From: Arcobacter vandammei
GTDB taxonomy: Bacteria > Campylobacterota > Campylobacteria > Campylobacterales > Arcobacteraceae
Assembly (NCBI RefSeq): GCF_016106035.1
Contig: NZ_JADKPZ010000002.1
Span: 120,056 to 184,055 of the forward strand
Direction of reading: 5' to 3'
DNA: 64,000 nucleotides
Shown: in pieces, positions 34,966-43,698 of the stretch
Position numbering within the stretch: position 1 is the first letter of the stretch
Layout of the letters: every line of letters begins with the position of its first letter
Notes under the pieces: model-generated
What the model saw: only the letters and a program-made list of their open reading frames with translations
What the model was told of the DNA's origin: nothing
Database searches by the model: none
Position numbers and translations under genes: made by a program

Positions 34966-36429
34966 TTACTCCTTTGTTTGTATTGATGTTTTTATTGTGT
35001 ATATTGTTTCTAATTTTTTTAATAGATTATTAATTAAATCACTCTCTTGAACTTGCATTACTGCATTTTTTACTAATTCATCTTTTGATTTATCATAAGC
35101 TGCCATTTTTGAGTTATTTATTCTATATAAAATGGCTTTATTCTCTAATCTAATTACACCCTCTTTTTTAGTAGCAGAAAATAGTTGATTTAAAAAATTC
35201 GCAGCTTCTTGTTGAGCAAGAGCAGGAATTTTAGAGATAGTTTCTCTTGTAACTCCATTTATATTATCTCCTGTAAATCCTTCTAAAGAAGAGTTTGCAA
35301 CTTCATCTAATTTTTTAGATTTTAACTCTTTCTCAAAATCTAAAATAGCTTGTTCTTTTGCTTCTTCAAAACTAAGAGGAGTAGAAGCTTTTTTATTTAC
35401 TAATTTCACAATATAGTAGTTGTTGTTTTCAAAAAATGGCTTTACAATCTCTCCATTTTTAACTTCATTTATTTTTTCTAAGTTCTCAGGTAAAAATGGC
35501 AATTTAGACTCAACAAAGTTCTCTTTTTTATCAAATTTCTCTTCATCTTTTTTAAGTTTTAAATATAAAGATAAAGCCTCTTTTTTCGTAAACTTTTCAT
35601 CTAAATCAGCAATTACTTGCCCTTTTGCCTCTTCAAAAGATTTTATCTTTCCATCTTCAAATTTATAATCTGATTTAAATTTATCATATTGTGCTTTTAT
35701 CTCATCTTCAGTTGGATTTGAAGGTACCAAAGGTATAGTTTTCATCTCTAAATCATAAGAAACTTCACTTAAATATCTATTTTTGTTTGCTTCATGATAA
35801 GTTTTTAACTCTTCATCTTTTACTTCAACTTTAACATCATCTAAAGATAAAATTTTAATAGTAATATCATCTTCAATAAATAACAACTTACTAAGATTTT
35901 CAATCTCTTTTTGACTCGGATTTAAAACAAATAAATCTTGAGTTTTTTGTAGTAAAATTTGATTTTTTAAACTCTCTTCAAAATCTTTTGGAGCTAATTT
36001 ATTTTGATTTAAAACTTTTATATATGTCTCTTTATCAAATTTTCCATCTTTTTGAAAAACTTCATATTTTATAAGCTCTTTAGCAACTTCTTCATCAGTA
36101 GAAACAAGTCCCAAAGAGTCACCATAAGACATAATAAGGTTTTTTTCTAAAACTTTTTTAAAAGCTATATCTTTTAATTTTAATTGTTCAGCTAACTCTT
36201 TTGAAAACATAGGACCAAACATCCTAGCATACTCATTATAGAGGTTTGAGTACTCTTGCTGATACTCATCAACAGTTACTTCTTTACTACCAACCTTAGC
36301 AACAACTCCGCCTTTAGAACCATAATCATAAGACCCCCAACCAACAAATCCAGCCCCAACAAATGCTATTGTACTAATCCAAATAGTAATAACCAGCCAT
36401 TTTTTATGCCTTTGCATCCAAGTTATCAT
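34966..36429 (-). CDS. Membrane-anchored periplasmic folding factor (PpiD/SurA-like peptidyl-prolyl isomerase)
   Basis: The 487-residue protein has one N-terminal membrane helix (about residues 12-32, WLVITIWISTIAFVGAGFVG) and then a SurA-N-like chaperone domain that starts at VAKVGSKEVTVDEYQQEY. A parvulin-like region follows (about 250-370; YYIVKLVNKK). This layout matches PpiD, which helps newly exported proteins fold at the Sec translocon. The parvulin part is weak and may lack isomerase activity. It lies 2 bp before ftsA; the link to division is by position only. Confidence 0.85.
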   Translation of the reverse strand: MITWMQRHKKWLVITIWISTIAFVGAGFVGWGSYDYGSKGGVVAKVGSKEVTVDEYQQEYSNLYNEYARMFGPMFSKELAEQLKLKDIAFKKVLEKNLIMSYGDSLGLVSTDEEVAKELIKYEVFQKDGKFDKETYIKVLNQNKLAPKDFEESLKNQILLQKTQDLFVLNPSQKEIENLSKLLFIEDDITIKILSLDDVKVEVKDEELKTYHEANKNRYLSEVSYDLEMKTIPLVPSNPTEDEIKAQYDKFKSDYKFEDGKIKSFEEAKGQVIADLDEKFTKKEALSLYLKLKKDEEKFDKKENFVESKLPFLPENLEKINEVKNGEIVKPFFENNNYYIVKLVNKKASTPLSFEEAKEQAILDFEKELKSKKLDEVANSSLEGFTGDNINGVTRETISKIPALAQQEAANFLNQLFSATKKEGVIRLENKAILYRINNSKMAAYDKSKDELVKNAVMQVQESDLINNLLKKLETIYTIKTSIQTKE

Positions 36430-36491
36430 AAATTAAAATCCTCTTAAATTTTTTTAGAGGATATATTACAAAAAAATTGCTTTTATGTTAT

Positions 36492-38819
36492 TTAAATAGA
36501 TATAGCTAAACTATTTGTTTGAGTAATTTTCTCATTTTTACTTAATAAATCATTTAAAATACTCTCTCTAATAGTTACCTCTATTTTCTTACAAGCACTC
36601 TTAAAAGCCTCTTCTTCTCCAACAATAAAGCACATCTTTTTTGCTCTTGTAATTGCTGTATATAAAAGCTTTGTATTGTGCATTATATAGTGTGAAAAGG
36701 TAATAGGAATTAAAGCATTTTCATACTCCATACCTTGAGTTTTATGAATAGTTAAACAGTATGCAAGATTTAAAAGGTTATGAATATTATCAAAGTCGTA
36801 GAATACCACCATATCATCATTCGGATATAGAACTACACATTTTTGTTCATCAAAATCAAGCTTAATAACAAGCCCCAATTGACCGTTATAAACTCTTCTT
36901 TCCATAAATTCGCTAGAGTTACTTTTGTACATACTCATAGTTTGAGCTTTCATATTCTCATTTTTTATATGAATTACCTTATCTGTTAGTTTATACTCCA
37001 TCTCTTTTATCTTCAAACTTTTATTTTTTGTATGATTAAAAAGTCTTTGAAGTTCAATATTTAAGTTCTCAACTCCTAAAATTCCACCTTTCATAGGAGT
37101 AATTACTTGAAAAAGAGTAAGAGCCTTTCCTATTTTTTTCTCTTTTATAAAATCATAATAGTTTTGTATATAATCACTTGCAATATTTAAAATATTATTC
37201 AAAATATACTCACTATTTTCACCTCTTATATTTTGAAATTCATTTTGACTTAAAGAGTTTTTTTGTGAATAGTAGTTTGAAATAGAGACATCAATAAATT
37301 TAAAATCTTCATAATCCTCTTTATAGTTTGGCAACTCCCCTTTTCTTATATCATTTGCAATTACTGCTATTGCTTGGTTTTCATTTTGTCTATAAATTTT
37401 TGTAAGTTTACAAATACTAGCAAGATTGTGCTTTATACTATCAGCTAAGATATTTCCAGCTCCAATAGCAGGAAGTTGCCCATCATCTCCAACTATTATA
37501 AAAACTGTATCATCTGAAATTTTGCTTATAATTTGATAAAAAGTTAAAGAATTTACCATTGAAGCTTCATCTAGTAAAATAGCTTTATATGGGAAAAAAT
37601 CTTTCTCTTTATGTTTTACAAGTAAGCTTTGAATAGTGCTTGAATTGTAGCCTGTTGTATCACTTATTCTTTGACTTGCAATTCCACTTAAAGCTATTGT
37701 CATAATATCATCATAGCTCATAATCTCTTCAAGAAGTTCTAAAATTGCCCTACTTGAAGTTGATTTTCCTGTTCCTGCATAACCTATTAAAAATAGAGTT
37801 TTTTCTCCAGAATTTATAAGTTCAACTGCTTTTTTTTGCTCATCACTCAAAGAAAAACCTAAAGTTTGCTCTTTTTTCTCTAAATAATCATCAAAATTTT
37901 CAATAATTTTTCTATTTTTATCATCTTTTCTTCTATTAAAAAACTCCAAAATAGACTTCTCTGCAAAATACAACATAGATAGAGCTACACGATTTTCTGC
38001 TGTACTATAAATCTCCTCTTTTGCTAACATCTTTGTCAAAATATTTTCATAAAGCATCTCTTCATTTGAAAATCTCAAACTATCATCAAGAAGTTTATAT
38101 AGATGAAATTTATCTATAGATGAGTTTCCATTGTTATCACAAAATTCTCTTAAAGTGTAGTTTATACAAGCTCTTATTCTAAACTCTGATTTTAAATCAA
38201 TGCCCAAAGCTTTTGCTATTTCATCGGCTCTTTTAAAACCTATTCCTTTTATATTTATCAAAATATATGGATTATTTTTTATCTTCTCTATTAAGTTTTC
38301 AACTTCACTAAAAGTTGAGTATATTTTTGTAATCAAATTTGAAGTTACTCCAAATTTTCCCAAAAAAGCCCCAAGTTCTCGTAAATGTTTAAAAGAGTGC
38401 CAAGAGTTTAAAATCATTTTTAATTTTTTCTCTTTTATTCCTTTGAAGTTTAAAAGCTCATTTGGATTTTTCTCTAAAAGTTCAATAAGCCCAGCTTCAC
38501 CGTATTTGTCCAAAATCTCATTTGCAGCTTTTTTTGTAAAACCTTTTACAATTTTTGTAAGAAAAAAAAGTAATTCATGCTCTTTTATTTGCAAAGTATT
38601 AAACTCAAACTGAACCCCATATTTACTGTGAGTTGTCCAGTTTCCACTCATTATAATCTCTTCACCAACAAGTTTTTCAATATCTGCATCAAAATATGTT
38701 CCACAAATTTTTTGATTATTTTCTAAAACTGCAATAATATATTTTGTCTCATCATTTTTATATAGAACTTTTTTTAAAACTCCTGTTAAGTTAAAGCTTT
38801 TCTCAGTTTCCGTCATCAA
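36492..38819 (-). CDS. RecD2-like 5'-3' DNA helicase
   Basis: The 775-residue helicase has an N-terminal OB-like part, helix-hairpin-helix repeats (NPYILINIKGIGFKRADEIA), and a superfamily 1B motor with Walker A GYAGTGKST near residue 345, the DEASMV Walker B, and HKTQGMEY near the C-terminus. This is the RecD2 layout found in bacteria that lack RecBC. Its start overlaps the preceding small gene by 17 bp. The 62 bp between it and the PpiD-like gene carry no gene. Confidence 0.9.
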   Translation of the reverse strand: MMTETEKSFNLTGVLKKVLYKNDETKYIIAVLENNQKICGTYFDADIEKLVGEEIIMSGNWTTHSKYGVQFEFNTLQIKEHELLFFLTKIVKGFTKKAANEILDKYGEAGLIELLEKNPNELLNFKGIKEKKLKMILNSWHSFKHLRELGAFLGKFGVTSNLITKIYSTFSEVENLIEKIKNNPYILINIKGIGFKRADEIAKALGIDLKSEFRIRACINYTLREFCDNNGNSSIDKFHLYKLLDDSLRFSNEEMLYENILTKMLAKEEIYSTAENRVALSMLYFAEKSILEFFNRRKDDKNRKIIENFDDYLEKKEQTLGFSLSDEQKKAVELINSGEKTLFLIGYAGTGKSTSSRAILELLEEIMSYDDIMTIALSGIASQRISDTTGYNSSTIQSLLVKHKEKDFFPYKAILLDEASMVNSLTFYQIISKISDDTVFIIVGDDGQLPAIGAGNILADSIKHNLASICKLTKIYRQNENQAIAVIANDIRKGELPNYKEDYEDFKFIDVSISNYYSQKNSLSQNEFQNIRGENSEYILNNILNIASDYIQNYYDFIKEKKIGKALTLFQVITPMKGGILGVENLNIELQRLFNHTKNKSLKIKEMEYKLTDKVIHIKNENMKAQTMSMYKSNSSEFMERRVYNGQLGLVIKLDFDEQKCVVLYPNDDMVVFYDFDNIHNLLNLAYCLTIHKTQGMEYENALIPITFSHYIMHNTKLLYTAITRAKKMCFIVGEEEAFKSACKKIEVTIRESILNDLLSKNEKITQTNSLAISI

Positions 38820-39168
38820 ATCTACTTTTTTTATGTTTTTCTTTTTTATATGTGCTTTTATTTTTCTCTTTTTGAAGCAAATTTGCCTCTTTTAAAAGCA
38901 TTGCTCTTTCATCTACAAAATCATCACTTGGATTTTTCACAGAAATTATAGTTTTTTCTATAAAACTATTTAAAAGCGAATAATAATCAGAATAAAGCTC
39001 TACTTTTGGAGTTTTGCACATATCTTCATAGTTCTTAAAAGTTCTTTTTATAAAAATATCTTTATTGAAATCTTCTAGTTTTAATAAAGATATAGTTCTT
39101 GTTAAAAATTTTTCAACAACTCTTATATAACGAATTCTAAGCTGTTTTTCATTTATATTAAAACTCAT
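38803..39168 (-). CDS. Hypothetical lysine-rich protein
   Basis: This 121-residue protein has no family I recognise. It is helical, with no membrane segment, and it ends in a very basic tail (KEKNKSTYKKEKHKKSRFDD) that could bind nucleic acid. It overlaps the recD2-like gene by 17 bp downstream and the ArsC/Spx-like gene by 11 bp upstream, so the three form one transcript. A role with the helicase is possible only by position. Confidence 0.7.
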   Translation of the reverse strand: MSFNINEKQLRIRYIRVVEKFLTRTISLLKLEDFNKDIFIKRTFKNYEDMCKTPKVELYSDYYSLLNSFIEKTIISVKNPSDDFVDERAMLLKEANLLQKEKNKSTYKKEKHKKSRFDDGN

Positions 39169-39514
39169 TTAAAATATCTTCAATTTTTAAAGGTAGTCTA
39201 GCTATAAAAGCCTTTGTATCTCCTATAATAATTGGTCTTTGAATTAATATTGGATTTTGTTCAAGTATCTCTAAAAGTCTGTTTTCATCATCTATATTTT
39301 TTATATCAAGTTCCAAATACTCTTTTTCACTATCTCTTATTAGCTCTTTTACTCCAATATTTAGCTTGTTTAAAAGCTCTTTTATCTCAACTTTTGACGG
39401 TGGATTTTCTAAATAGTTTCTCACATTTATTTTAATACCATTATCATCTAAATAGCATTTTGCACTATTTGATTTTGAACAAGCCATATTGTGCCACATT
39501 GTCAAGTTTTGCAT
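39158..39514 (-). CDS. ArsC/Spx-family thioredoxin-fold protein
   Basis: The protein has 118 residues from the ATG at 39514, which follows a strong GGGAG site; the ATG four codons upstream (39526) would place that site inside the gene. It shows the ArsC-type layout: MWHNMACSKS with the redox cysteine C12, LNIGVKELIR, and a final NPILIQRPII. The cysteine context CSKS, not CxxC or CxTSR, leaves it open whether it is an arsenate reductase or a general redox protein. No other arsenic genes are near. Confidence 0.85.
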   Translation of the reverse strand: MQNLTMWHNMACSKSNSAKCYLDDNGIKINVRNYLENPPSKVEIKELLNKLNIGVKELIRDSEKEYLELDIKNIDDENRLLEILEQNPILIQRPIIIGDTKAFIARLPLKIEDILNEF

Positions 39515-39582
39515 AGTTTCTCCCAAGATTTTTTTTAATTATAACCAAAAGTTCTAAATTTTTGAAAAAATATTGCAGTTTG

Positions 39583-40311
39583 TTATATTTTAAATGAAGA
39601 TATATTTAAAAGTTTAAATTCGCCCTCTTTTAAATCATTAATATTTTCTCCTGCAAACTCCAATCTATGAAGATTTATCACCTTGTTTTTTGTATAAGCA
39701 AACATTCTTTTTACTTGGTGATATTTGCCCTCAACTATTTCAAGATGAACCAAAGTTGAAGTTATTTCTATTAAATTTGCTGGTTTCAAAGCCTTTTCTT
39801 CGCCATTTAAAACTATATTTCCACTAGCAAAAAGCTCTTTTTCATCTCCATTTAAAGGGTATTCCAAACTTACTTCATAAATTTTTTTTACATCTTTTTT
39901 TGGACTTGTAAGCCTATGATTTAAATCTCCATCATCTGTTAAAAGTATAATTCCACTTGTGTCAATATCCAATCTTCCAATAGTTGAAATTTTTGGGTTT
40001 CTATTTTGGTATCTTACTGGAAGTAACGAATATATAAGCTTTCCTGCATCACTATGCGAACAGATATAACCTTTTGGTTTATTTAAAGCTATAAGTAATT
40101 TTTCATCATCTAAAGGCTCATCATTTACCATAATATCACTATGATTTGCTTTTGTGCTTGGATTAAAAATTCTCTCATTTTTAATAGTAACAATATTTTG
40201 TCTTAAAAATCTTTTTGCTTCACTTCTACTACAATACCCCAAACTTGATAAAAATGCATCTAATCTTTTCAAAATAGTTTTCCAATCTTTATTTTTTCGT
40301 GATTTTAACAC
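39583..40311 (-). CDS. Pseudouridine synthase (RsuA/RluB family)
   Basis: The 242-residue protein has an N-terminal S4 RNA-binding domain (about 15-65: RLDAFLSSLGYCSRSEAKRF) and a catalytic domain whose GRLDIDTSG carries the nucleophilic aspartate. The KKIYEV and YHQVKRMF motifs are also present. It isomerises a uridine in ribosomal RNA, probably at 16S position 516 or a 23S site, which the sequence does not decide. It is divergent from aat across 21 bp. Confidence 0.9.
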   Translation of the reverse strand: MLKSRKNKDWKTILKRLDAFLSSLGYCSRSEAKRFLRQNIVTIKNERIFNPSTKANHSDIMVNDEPLDDEKLLIALNKPKGYICSHSDAGKLIYSLLPVRYQNRNPKISTIGRLDIDTSGIILLTDDGDLNHRLTSPKKDVKKIYEVSLEYPLNGDEKELFASGNIVLNGEEKALKPANLIEITSTLVHLEIVEGKYHQVKRMFAYTKNKVINLHRLEFAGENINDLKEGEFKLLNISSFKI

Positions 40312-40332
40312 TATTTTATATAAAATACAAAT

Positions 40333-41001
40333 ATGAAACTATTAGATAAAAATGAAAAAATTTGGCTACTTAATATTGATAATTTTAATTTTCCTACAAA
40401 AAAACAGATGAAAAATGATTTAGTTGCCATTGGTGGAGATTTTCATCCACAAAGATTAGTAAATGCATATGAAAATGGTCTTTTTCCTTGGTTTATAGAT
40501 GATTATGGATATATAAATTGGTATAGCCCAAATAGAAGAATGGTTTTAAAACCAGAAGAGATGAAAATATCAAAAAGCCTTAAAAAGTCAATAAATAATA
40601 GAGGTTTTGTAGTTAAATCAAACACAAACTTTATTGAAGTTATCAAAAATTGTTCAAAAGTAAAAAGAAAACATGAAGATGATACTTGGATAAGTGATGA
40701 GTTTATTTATGCTTATACACAACTTCATGAACTAGATGTTGCAAATAGTATTGAAGTTTATCTTGACAATCAGCTTGTTGGTGGGCTTTATGGCTTGGTT
40801 ATTGGTGATATTTTTTGTGGAGAAAGTATGTTTTCTCTTGTAAATGATGCTTCAAAAGTAGCATTTTATCATCTTTGTCTTTGGGCAAAAAACAGTGATA
40901 TAAAACTTATAGATTGCCAAGTTTATAATCCACATCTTGAAAGTCTAGGAGCTTATGAAATAAGTAGAGATGAATATTTCAAAATATTAAATAAAAACTA
41001 A
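40333..41001 (+). CDS. aat: Leucyl/phenylalanyl-tRNA-protein transferase
   Basis: Aat adds leucine or phenylalanine from tRNA to the N-terminus of proteins with basic first residues, marking them for ClpAP degradation. The 222-residue protein has NGLFPWF, WYSPNRRMVL, the GLYGLVIGDIFCGESMFS motif and LIDCQVYN, all hallmarks of the family. It stands alone on the plus strand. No ClpS gene is in the window. Confidence 0.95.
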   Translation: MKLLDKNEKIWLLNIDNFNFPTKKQMKNDLVAIGGDFHPQRLVNAYENGLFPWFIDDYGYINWYSPNRRMVLKPEEMKISKSLKKSINNRGFVVKSNTNFIEVIKNCSKVKRKHEDDTWISDEFIYAYTQLHELDVANSIEVYLDNQLVGGLYGLVIGDIFCGESMFSLVNDASKVAFYHLCLWAKNSDIKLIDCQVYNPHLESLGAYEISRDEYFKILNKN

Positions 41002-41073
41002 AAAAGCCGATTTATAGGATATGTTTTTAGCATATAAATAATTTTTTCTTATTTTAGTTTCATAAGTTTTTAA

Positions 41074-41079
41074 TATAAT
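41074..41079 (+). promoter_or_regulatory. Candidate -10 box upstream of the TsoY-like membrane protein
   Basis: TATAAT lies 44 bp before the ATG at 41123 in the 121-bp intergenic region 41002-41122; nothing else of note is visible there. Confidence 0.35.
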
Positions 41080-41122
41080 TTAATCTACAATCCTTTTCAA
41101 ATTTTATAAAAGGATTATTAAA

Positions 41123-42283
41123 ATGGTTTTAAGAGATAAATTTTCTCCAACTTGTTTTTTAAGTGCTTTGGGTGCTGGAGGATTAAGTGTATCATTTTTT
41201 ATGTATTTGATGTTTTTAGTTCCACATCCAAACACACCAATGGCAACATTTGAATATGTTTTTACAGCTTTGGAAAAAGGTGATTATATTAGTTTTATTG
41301 TGGCTTTTTCTTTAGTTTTTATTATTGCTTTTGCTCTACTTCACTTTAAACTTCTTTACTGGAATACAAAACAGTTTTTACTTTTTAAAAAAAGTGATAC
41401 ATACAAATCTTTACTTAATTCAAATGGGCAAATTAGCCTTATGACTTTACCACTTACTTATACAATGAGTATAAATGTTGCTTTTGTTTTAGGAGCTGTT
41501 TTTGTGCCTAGACTTTGGAGTGTTGTTGAATATCTATTTCCTTTTGCACTTTTAGGATTTGCTATAAATGGATATTTTGCACTTAAAATATTTTTTGAAT
41601 ATTTCTCAAGATTGATTATAAAAGGTGATTTTGATTTTACAAAAAACAATAACCTAACTCAAATGATCTCTATTTTTGCTCTATCTATGGTAGGTGTTGG
41701 ATTTGCAGCTCCTGGAGCTATGAGTCATAATATTATAGTAAACTCTATTGGAATATTTTTTGCTATATTTTTTGCAAGTATCTCTATATTATTGATATTT
41801 TTGAAAATTATTTTAGGATTTAAAAATATGTTTGAGCATGGGGTAAATATTGAAACAGCACCATCACTTTGGATTATGATACCAATTTTAACTCTTCTTG
41901 GAATTACATTTATTAGGCTTACTTTTGGGCTAGAACACAACTTAAATGCTTCAAATGATAAATCATCTTTGTTTGTGCTTACTTCAGCTATTTTATCTTT
42001 ACAAATAATATTTGGAATTTTAGGTTATATGATTATGAAAAAACTTGGATATTTTGAAAAATTTATAGCTGGAAGTGAAAAATCTGCTTTAAGTTTTGCA
42101 CTTATTTGCCCAGGTGTTGCACTATTTGTTTTTGGAATGTTTTTTATAAATATTGGACTTGTACACAATGATATTTTAGATAAATACTCAATTTTTTACT
42201 ATCTATTTATGCTTCCATTTATCTATATTCAAATTAAAACTATAATCTTATTTTTTAGACTTTATAAAAAATTCTCATTTTAA
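41123..42283 (+). CDS. Ten-helix membrane protein (TsoY/TehA-like)
   Basis: The 386-residue protein has about ten hydrophobic helices with short loops and resembles the TehA/Mae channel-like fold; I recall similar Campylobacterota proteins annotated as TsoY, some of which contain selenocysteine. No in-frame TGA is present here, and the only cysteines are C11 (near the N-terminus) and one in a late helix (LICPG). It is followed by a periplasmic DsrE-like protein, which hints at sulfur chemistry at the membrane. Function is inference. Confidence 0.65.
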   Translation: MVLRDKFSPTCFLSALGAGGLSVSFFMYLMFLVPHPNTPMATFEYVFTALEKGDYISFIVAFSLVFIIAFALLHFKLLYWNTKQFLLFKKSDTYKSLLNSNGQISLMTLPLTYTMSINVAFVLGAVFVPRLWSVVEYLFPFALLGFAINGYFALKIFFEYFSRLIIKGDFDFTKNNNLTQMISIFALSMVGVGFAAPGAMSHNIIVNSIGIFFAIFFASISILLIFLKIILGFKNMFEHGVNIETAPSLWIMIPILTLLGITFIRLTFGLEHNLNASNDKSSLFVLTSAILSLQIIFGILGYMIMKKLGYFEKFIAGSEKSALSFALICPGVALFVFGMFFINIGLVHNDILDKYSIFYYLFMLPFIYIQIKTIILFFRLYKKFSF

Positions 42284-42305
42284 AAAAGAGCCTTTGCTCT
42301 TTTTT
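42282..42305 (+). terminator. Rho-independent terminator after the TsoY-like gene
   Basis: A 10-bp stem (A6-GAGC / GCTC-T6) with a CTTT loop overlaps the stop codon of the upstream gene and ends in a T-run. This is a standard terminator, so the DsrE-like gene has its own promoter. Confidence 0.85.
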
Positions 42306-42388
42306 ATCTAACCATAAGTTAAAATTATATAAACTTCATAACTTTTGATTATAAAAATAATCAAAAAAATAAATTTAAAAGGATAATT

Positions 42389-42823
42389 ATGAAAAAAATA
42401 TTATTAAGTTTAAGTGCTATTACAGTTTTAACAATAAGTGCAATAGCAAGTGAAAATAGTGCAAAAGGTCTAAATGTATTAATCACAAGTGAAGATACTC
42501 AAACTCAAATGATGGGTATGGTTCTATCAACAATGACTTTAAAACAAGGTAAAGAGGTAAATATGACTCTTTGTTCAAGTGCTGGAAATTTAGCTATAAA
42601 AGGTTCTGAAGCAAAAACTATAAAAATGCAGGGCGAAGAGAAATCTCCAAATATGCTACTTCAAGGTTTAATAAAACAAGGTGCAAAAGTTGAAGTTTGC
42701 CCACTATTCTTACCAAATTCTGGGAAAACAGAAGCTGATTTAATAGAAGGTGTAAGTGTTGCAAAACCTGCTGAAGTTGCAGCTAAAATATTAGATAAAG
42801 AGTACCAAACTCTAAGCTACTAA
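42389..42823 (+). CDS. Periplasmic DsrE-like protein
   Basis: The 144-residue protein starts with a signal peptide (MKKILLSLSAITVLTISAIA, cleavage near residue 21), and the rest has the DsrE/DsrF alpha/beta pattern. Two conserved cysteines are visible, in TLCSSAG and in VEVCPLFLP, which fits sulfur-carrying relatives of TusD/DsrE. Export is unusual for the DsrE family, but it is seen in sulfur-oxidising and Campylobacterota species. It is preceded by an AAAAGGATAATT site and bounded by terminators on both sides. Confidence 0.82.
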   Translation: MKKILLSLSAITVLTISAIASENSAKGLNVLITSEDTQTQMMGMVLSTMTLKQGKEVNMTLCSSAGNLAIKGSEAKTIKMQGEEKSPNMLLQGLIKQGAKVEVCPLFLPNSGKTEADLIEGVSVAKPAEVAAKILDKEYQTLSY

Positions 42824-42825
42824 AA

Positions 42826-42856
42826 AAGTATCAAGGACCTTAGGTCTTTGATACTT
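42826..42856 (+). terminator. Strong hairpin terminator after the DsrE-like gene
   Basis: Arms 42826-42839 and 42843-42856 form a 14-bp stem with one G-U pair and a TTA loop, followed by CTGTTTT. It lies three bases past the stop codon. Confidence 0.85.
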
Positions 42857-42881
42857 CTGTTTTAAAAATAAGGATAAAATT

Positions 42882-43415
42882 ATGTCAAAATTATATATAT
42901 CTTTTGTAATAGGATTTATTTTATTTATAGTTTATGGTGTTGTATCAAAACAAGATATTAACCCAAAATCAAAAAGGGTAAGTTGTCAAAATAGTGTTAC
43001 AACTTTTGAGAAAATATATACAAAAGATTTAGATTTTGCAAAAGAGCTTCTTTTTAGTTCAAATTTTGATATTGAATCAAAAATTGAGTACTCAAAATAT
43101 ATGAAGAGTAATCTAAAAGATAGTTTTTCAACTATCAATAGTGATAAATTATTAATAGAAATTTTAGACAACCTAAAAAAGTATGACAAAAAATCTAATG
43201 ATAAATTGCTAATTTCTTACTATATTTATGAAAATGACAAAGAAGATAAGGGTAAAAAAAATAAAGAAGCCCTACTTTATGCAGGTTATTTAGTTTTTGA
43301 ATTTAAATTAAAAAATGAACTATTATATAAGATACAAATAGATTATATGAAAACAGACAGTAGCGATATAAAAGAGAGAATGAATTGTGCTATTAACTCA
43401 TTTCTTAGTATTTGA
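42882..43415 (+). CDS. Membrane-anchored hypothetical protein
   Basis: The 177-residue protein begins with one N-terminal helix (residues 4-21, YISFVIGFILFIVYGVV) that anchors or exports it, and the rest is a charged helical domain with two cysteines (one early, RVSCQNS, and one near the C-terminus, MNCAINS). It has no family I recognise. Its last 18 bases overlap a minus-strand toxin remnant, so the neighbouring deletion ended inside or next to it. An AAGGATAAAATT site precedes the start. Confidence 0.7.
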   Translation: MSKLYISFVIGFILFIVYGVVSKQDINPKSKRVSCQNSVTTFEKIYTKDLDFAKELLFSSNFDIESKIEYSKYMKSNLKDSFSTINSDKLLIEILDNLKKYDKKSNDKLLISYYIYENDKEDKGKKNKEALLYAGYLVFEFKLKNELLYKIQIDYMKTDSSDIKERMNCAINSFLSI

Positions 43416-43460
43416 TTTTGTTACATCTTTTGAAAAACTTTTCTCAAAATTTATAATCAT
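43398..43460 (-). pseudogene. 5' remnant of a RelE/YafQ-type toxin gene
   Basis: The frame starts MIINFEKSFSKDVTK, which resembles the opening of RelE/YafQ-family mRNA interferases, and then stops after 20 codons where it runs into the neighbouring gene. It starts one base before the end of the antitoxin remnant, the normal toxin position. The rest of the toxin is missing. Confidence 0.6.
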
Positions 43461-43623
43461 CTATTTTAAACTATCAAGAATTTTAAATATTTCATCTTCT
43501 TGTACAAAATCTTTTTTATCACTATTTTGATTAATTTAGAAAATCTTTTATCTTTTCAGTTAATTGAAACTCTTTGTATAAACGATTTTCTATTTGTTTA
43601 TTATCTATTTTGATAGAAATCAT
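43461..43623 (-). pseudogene. Frameshifted antitoxin gene remnant
   Basis: ATG at 43623 follows a good AAAAAGGTAATAAA site. The frame reads 30 codons to KIKDFLN and stops. Shifting by one base after that point continues as NQNSDKKDFVQEDEIFKIL and ends at 43461, next to the toxin remnant. This is the layout of a small type II antitoxin with a one-base frameshift. The family is inferred from layout, not from a clear motif. Confidence 0.6.
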
Positions 43624-43698
43624 TTTATTACCTTTTTACAAAATCGTTCAAAATTATAACATATTATATAAAAATAATTTTTTATAATAAATCTATAA

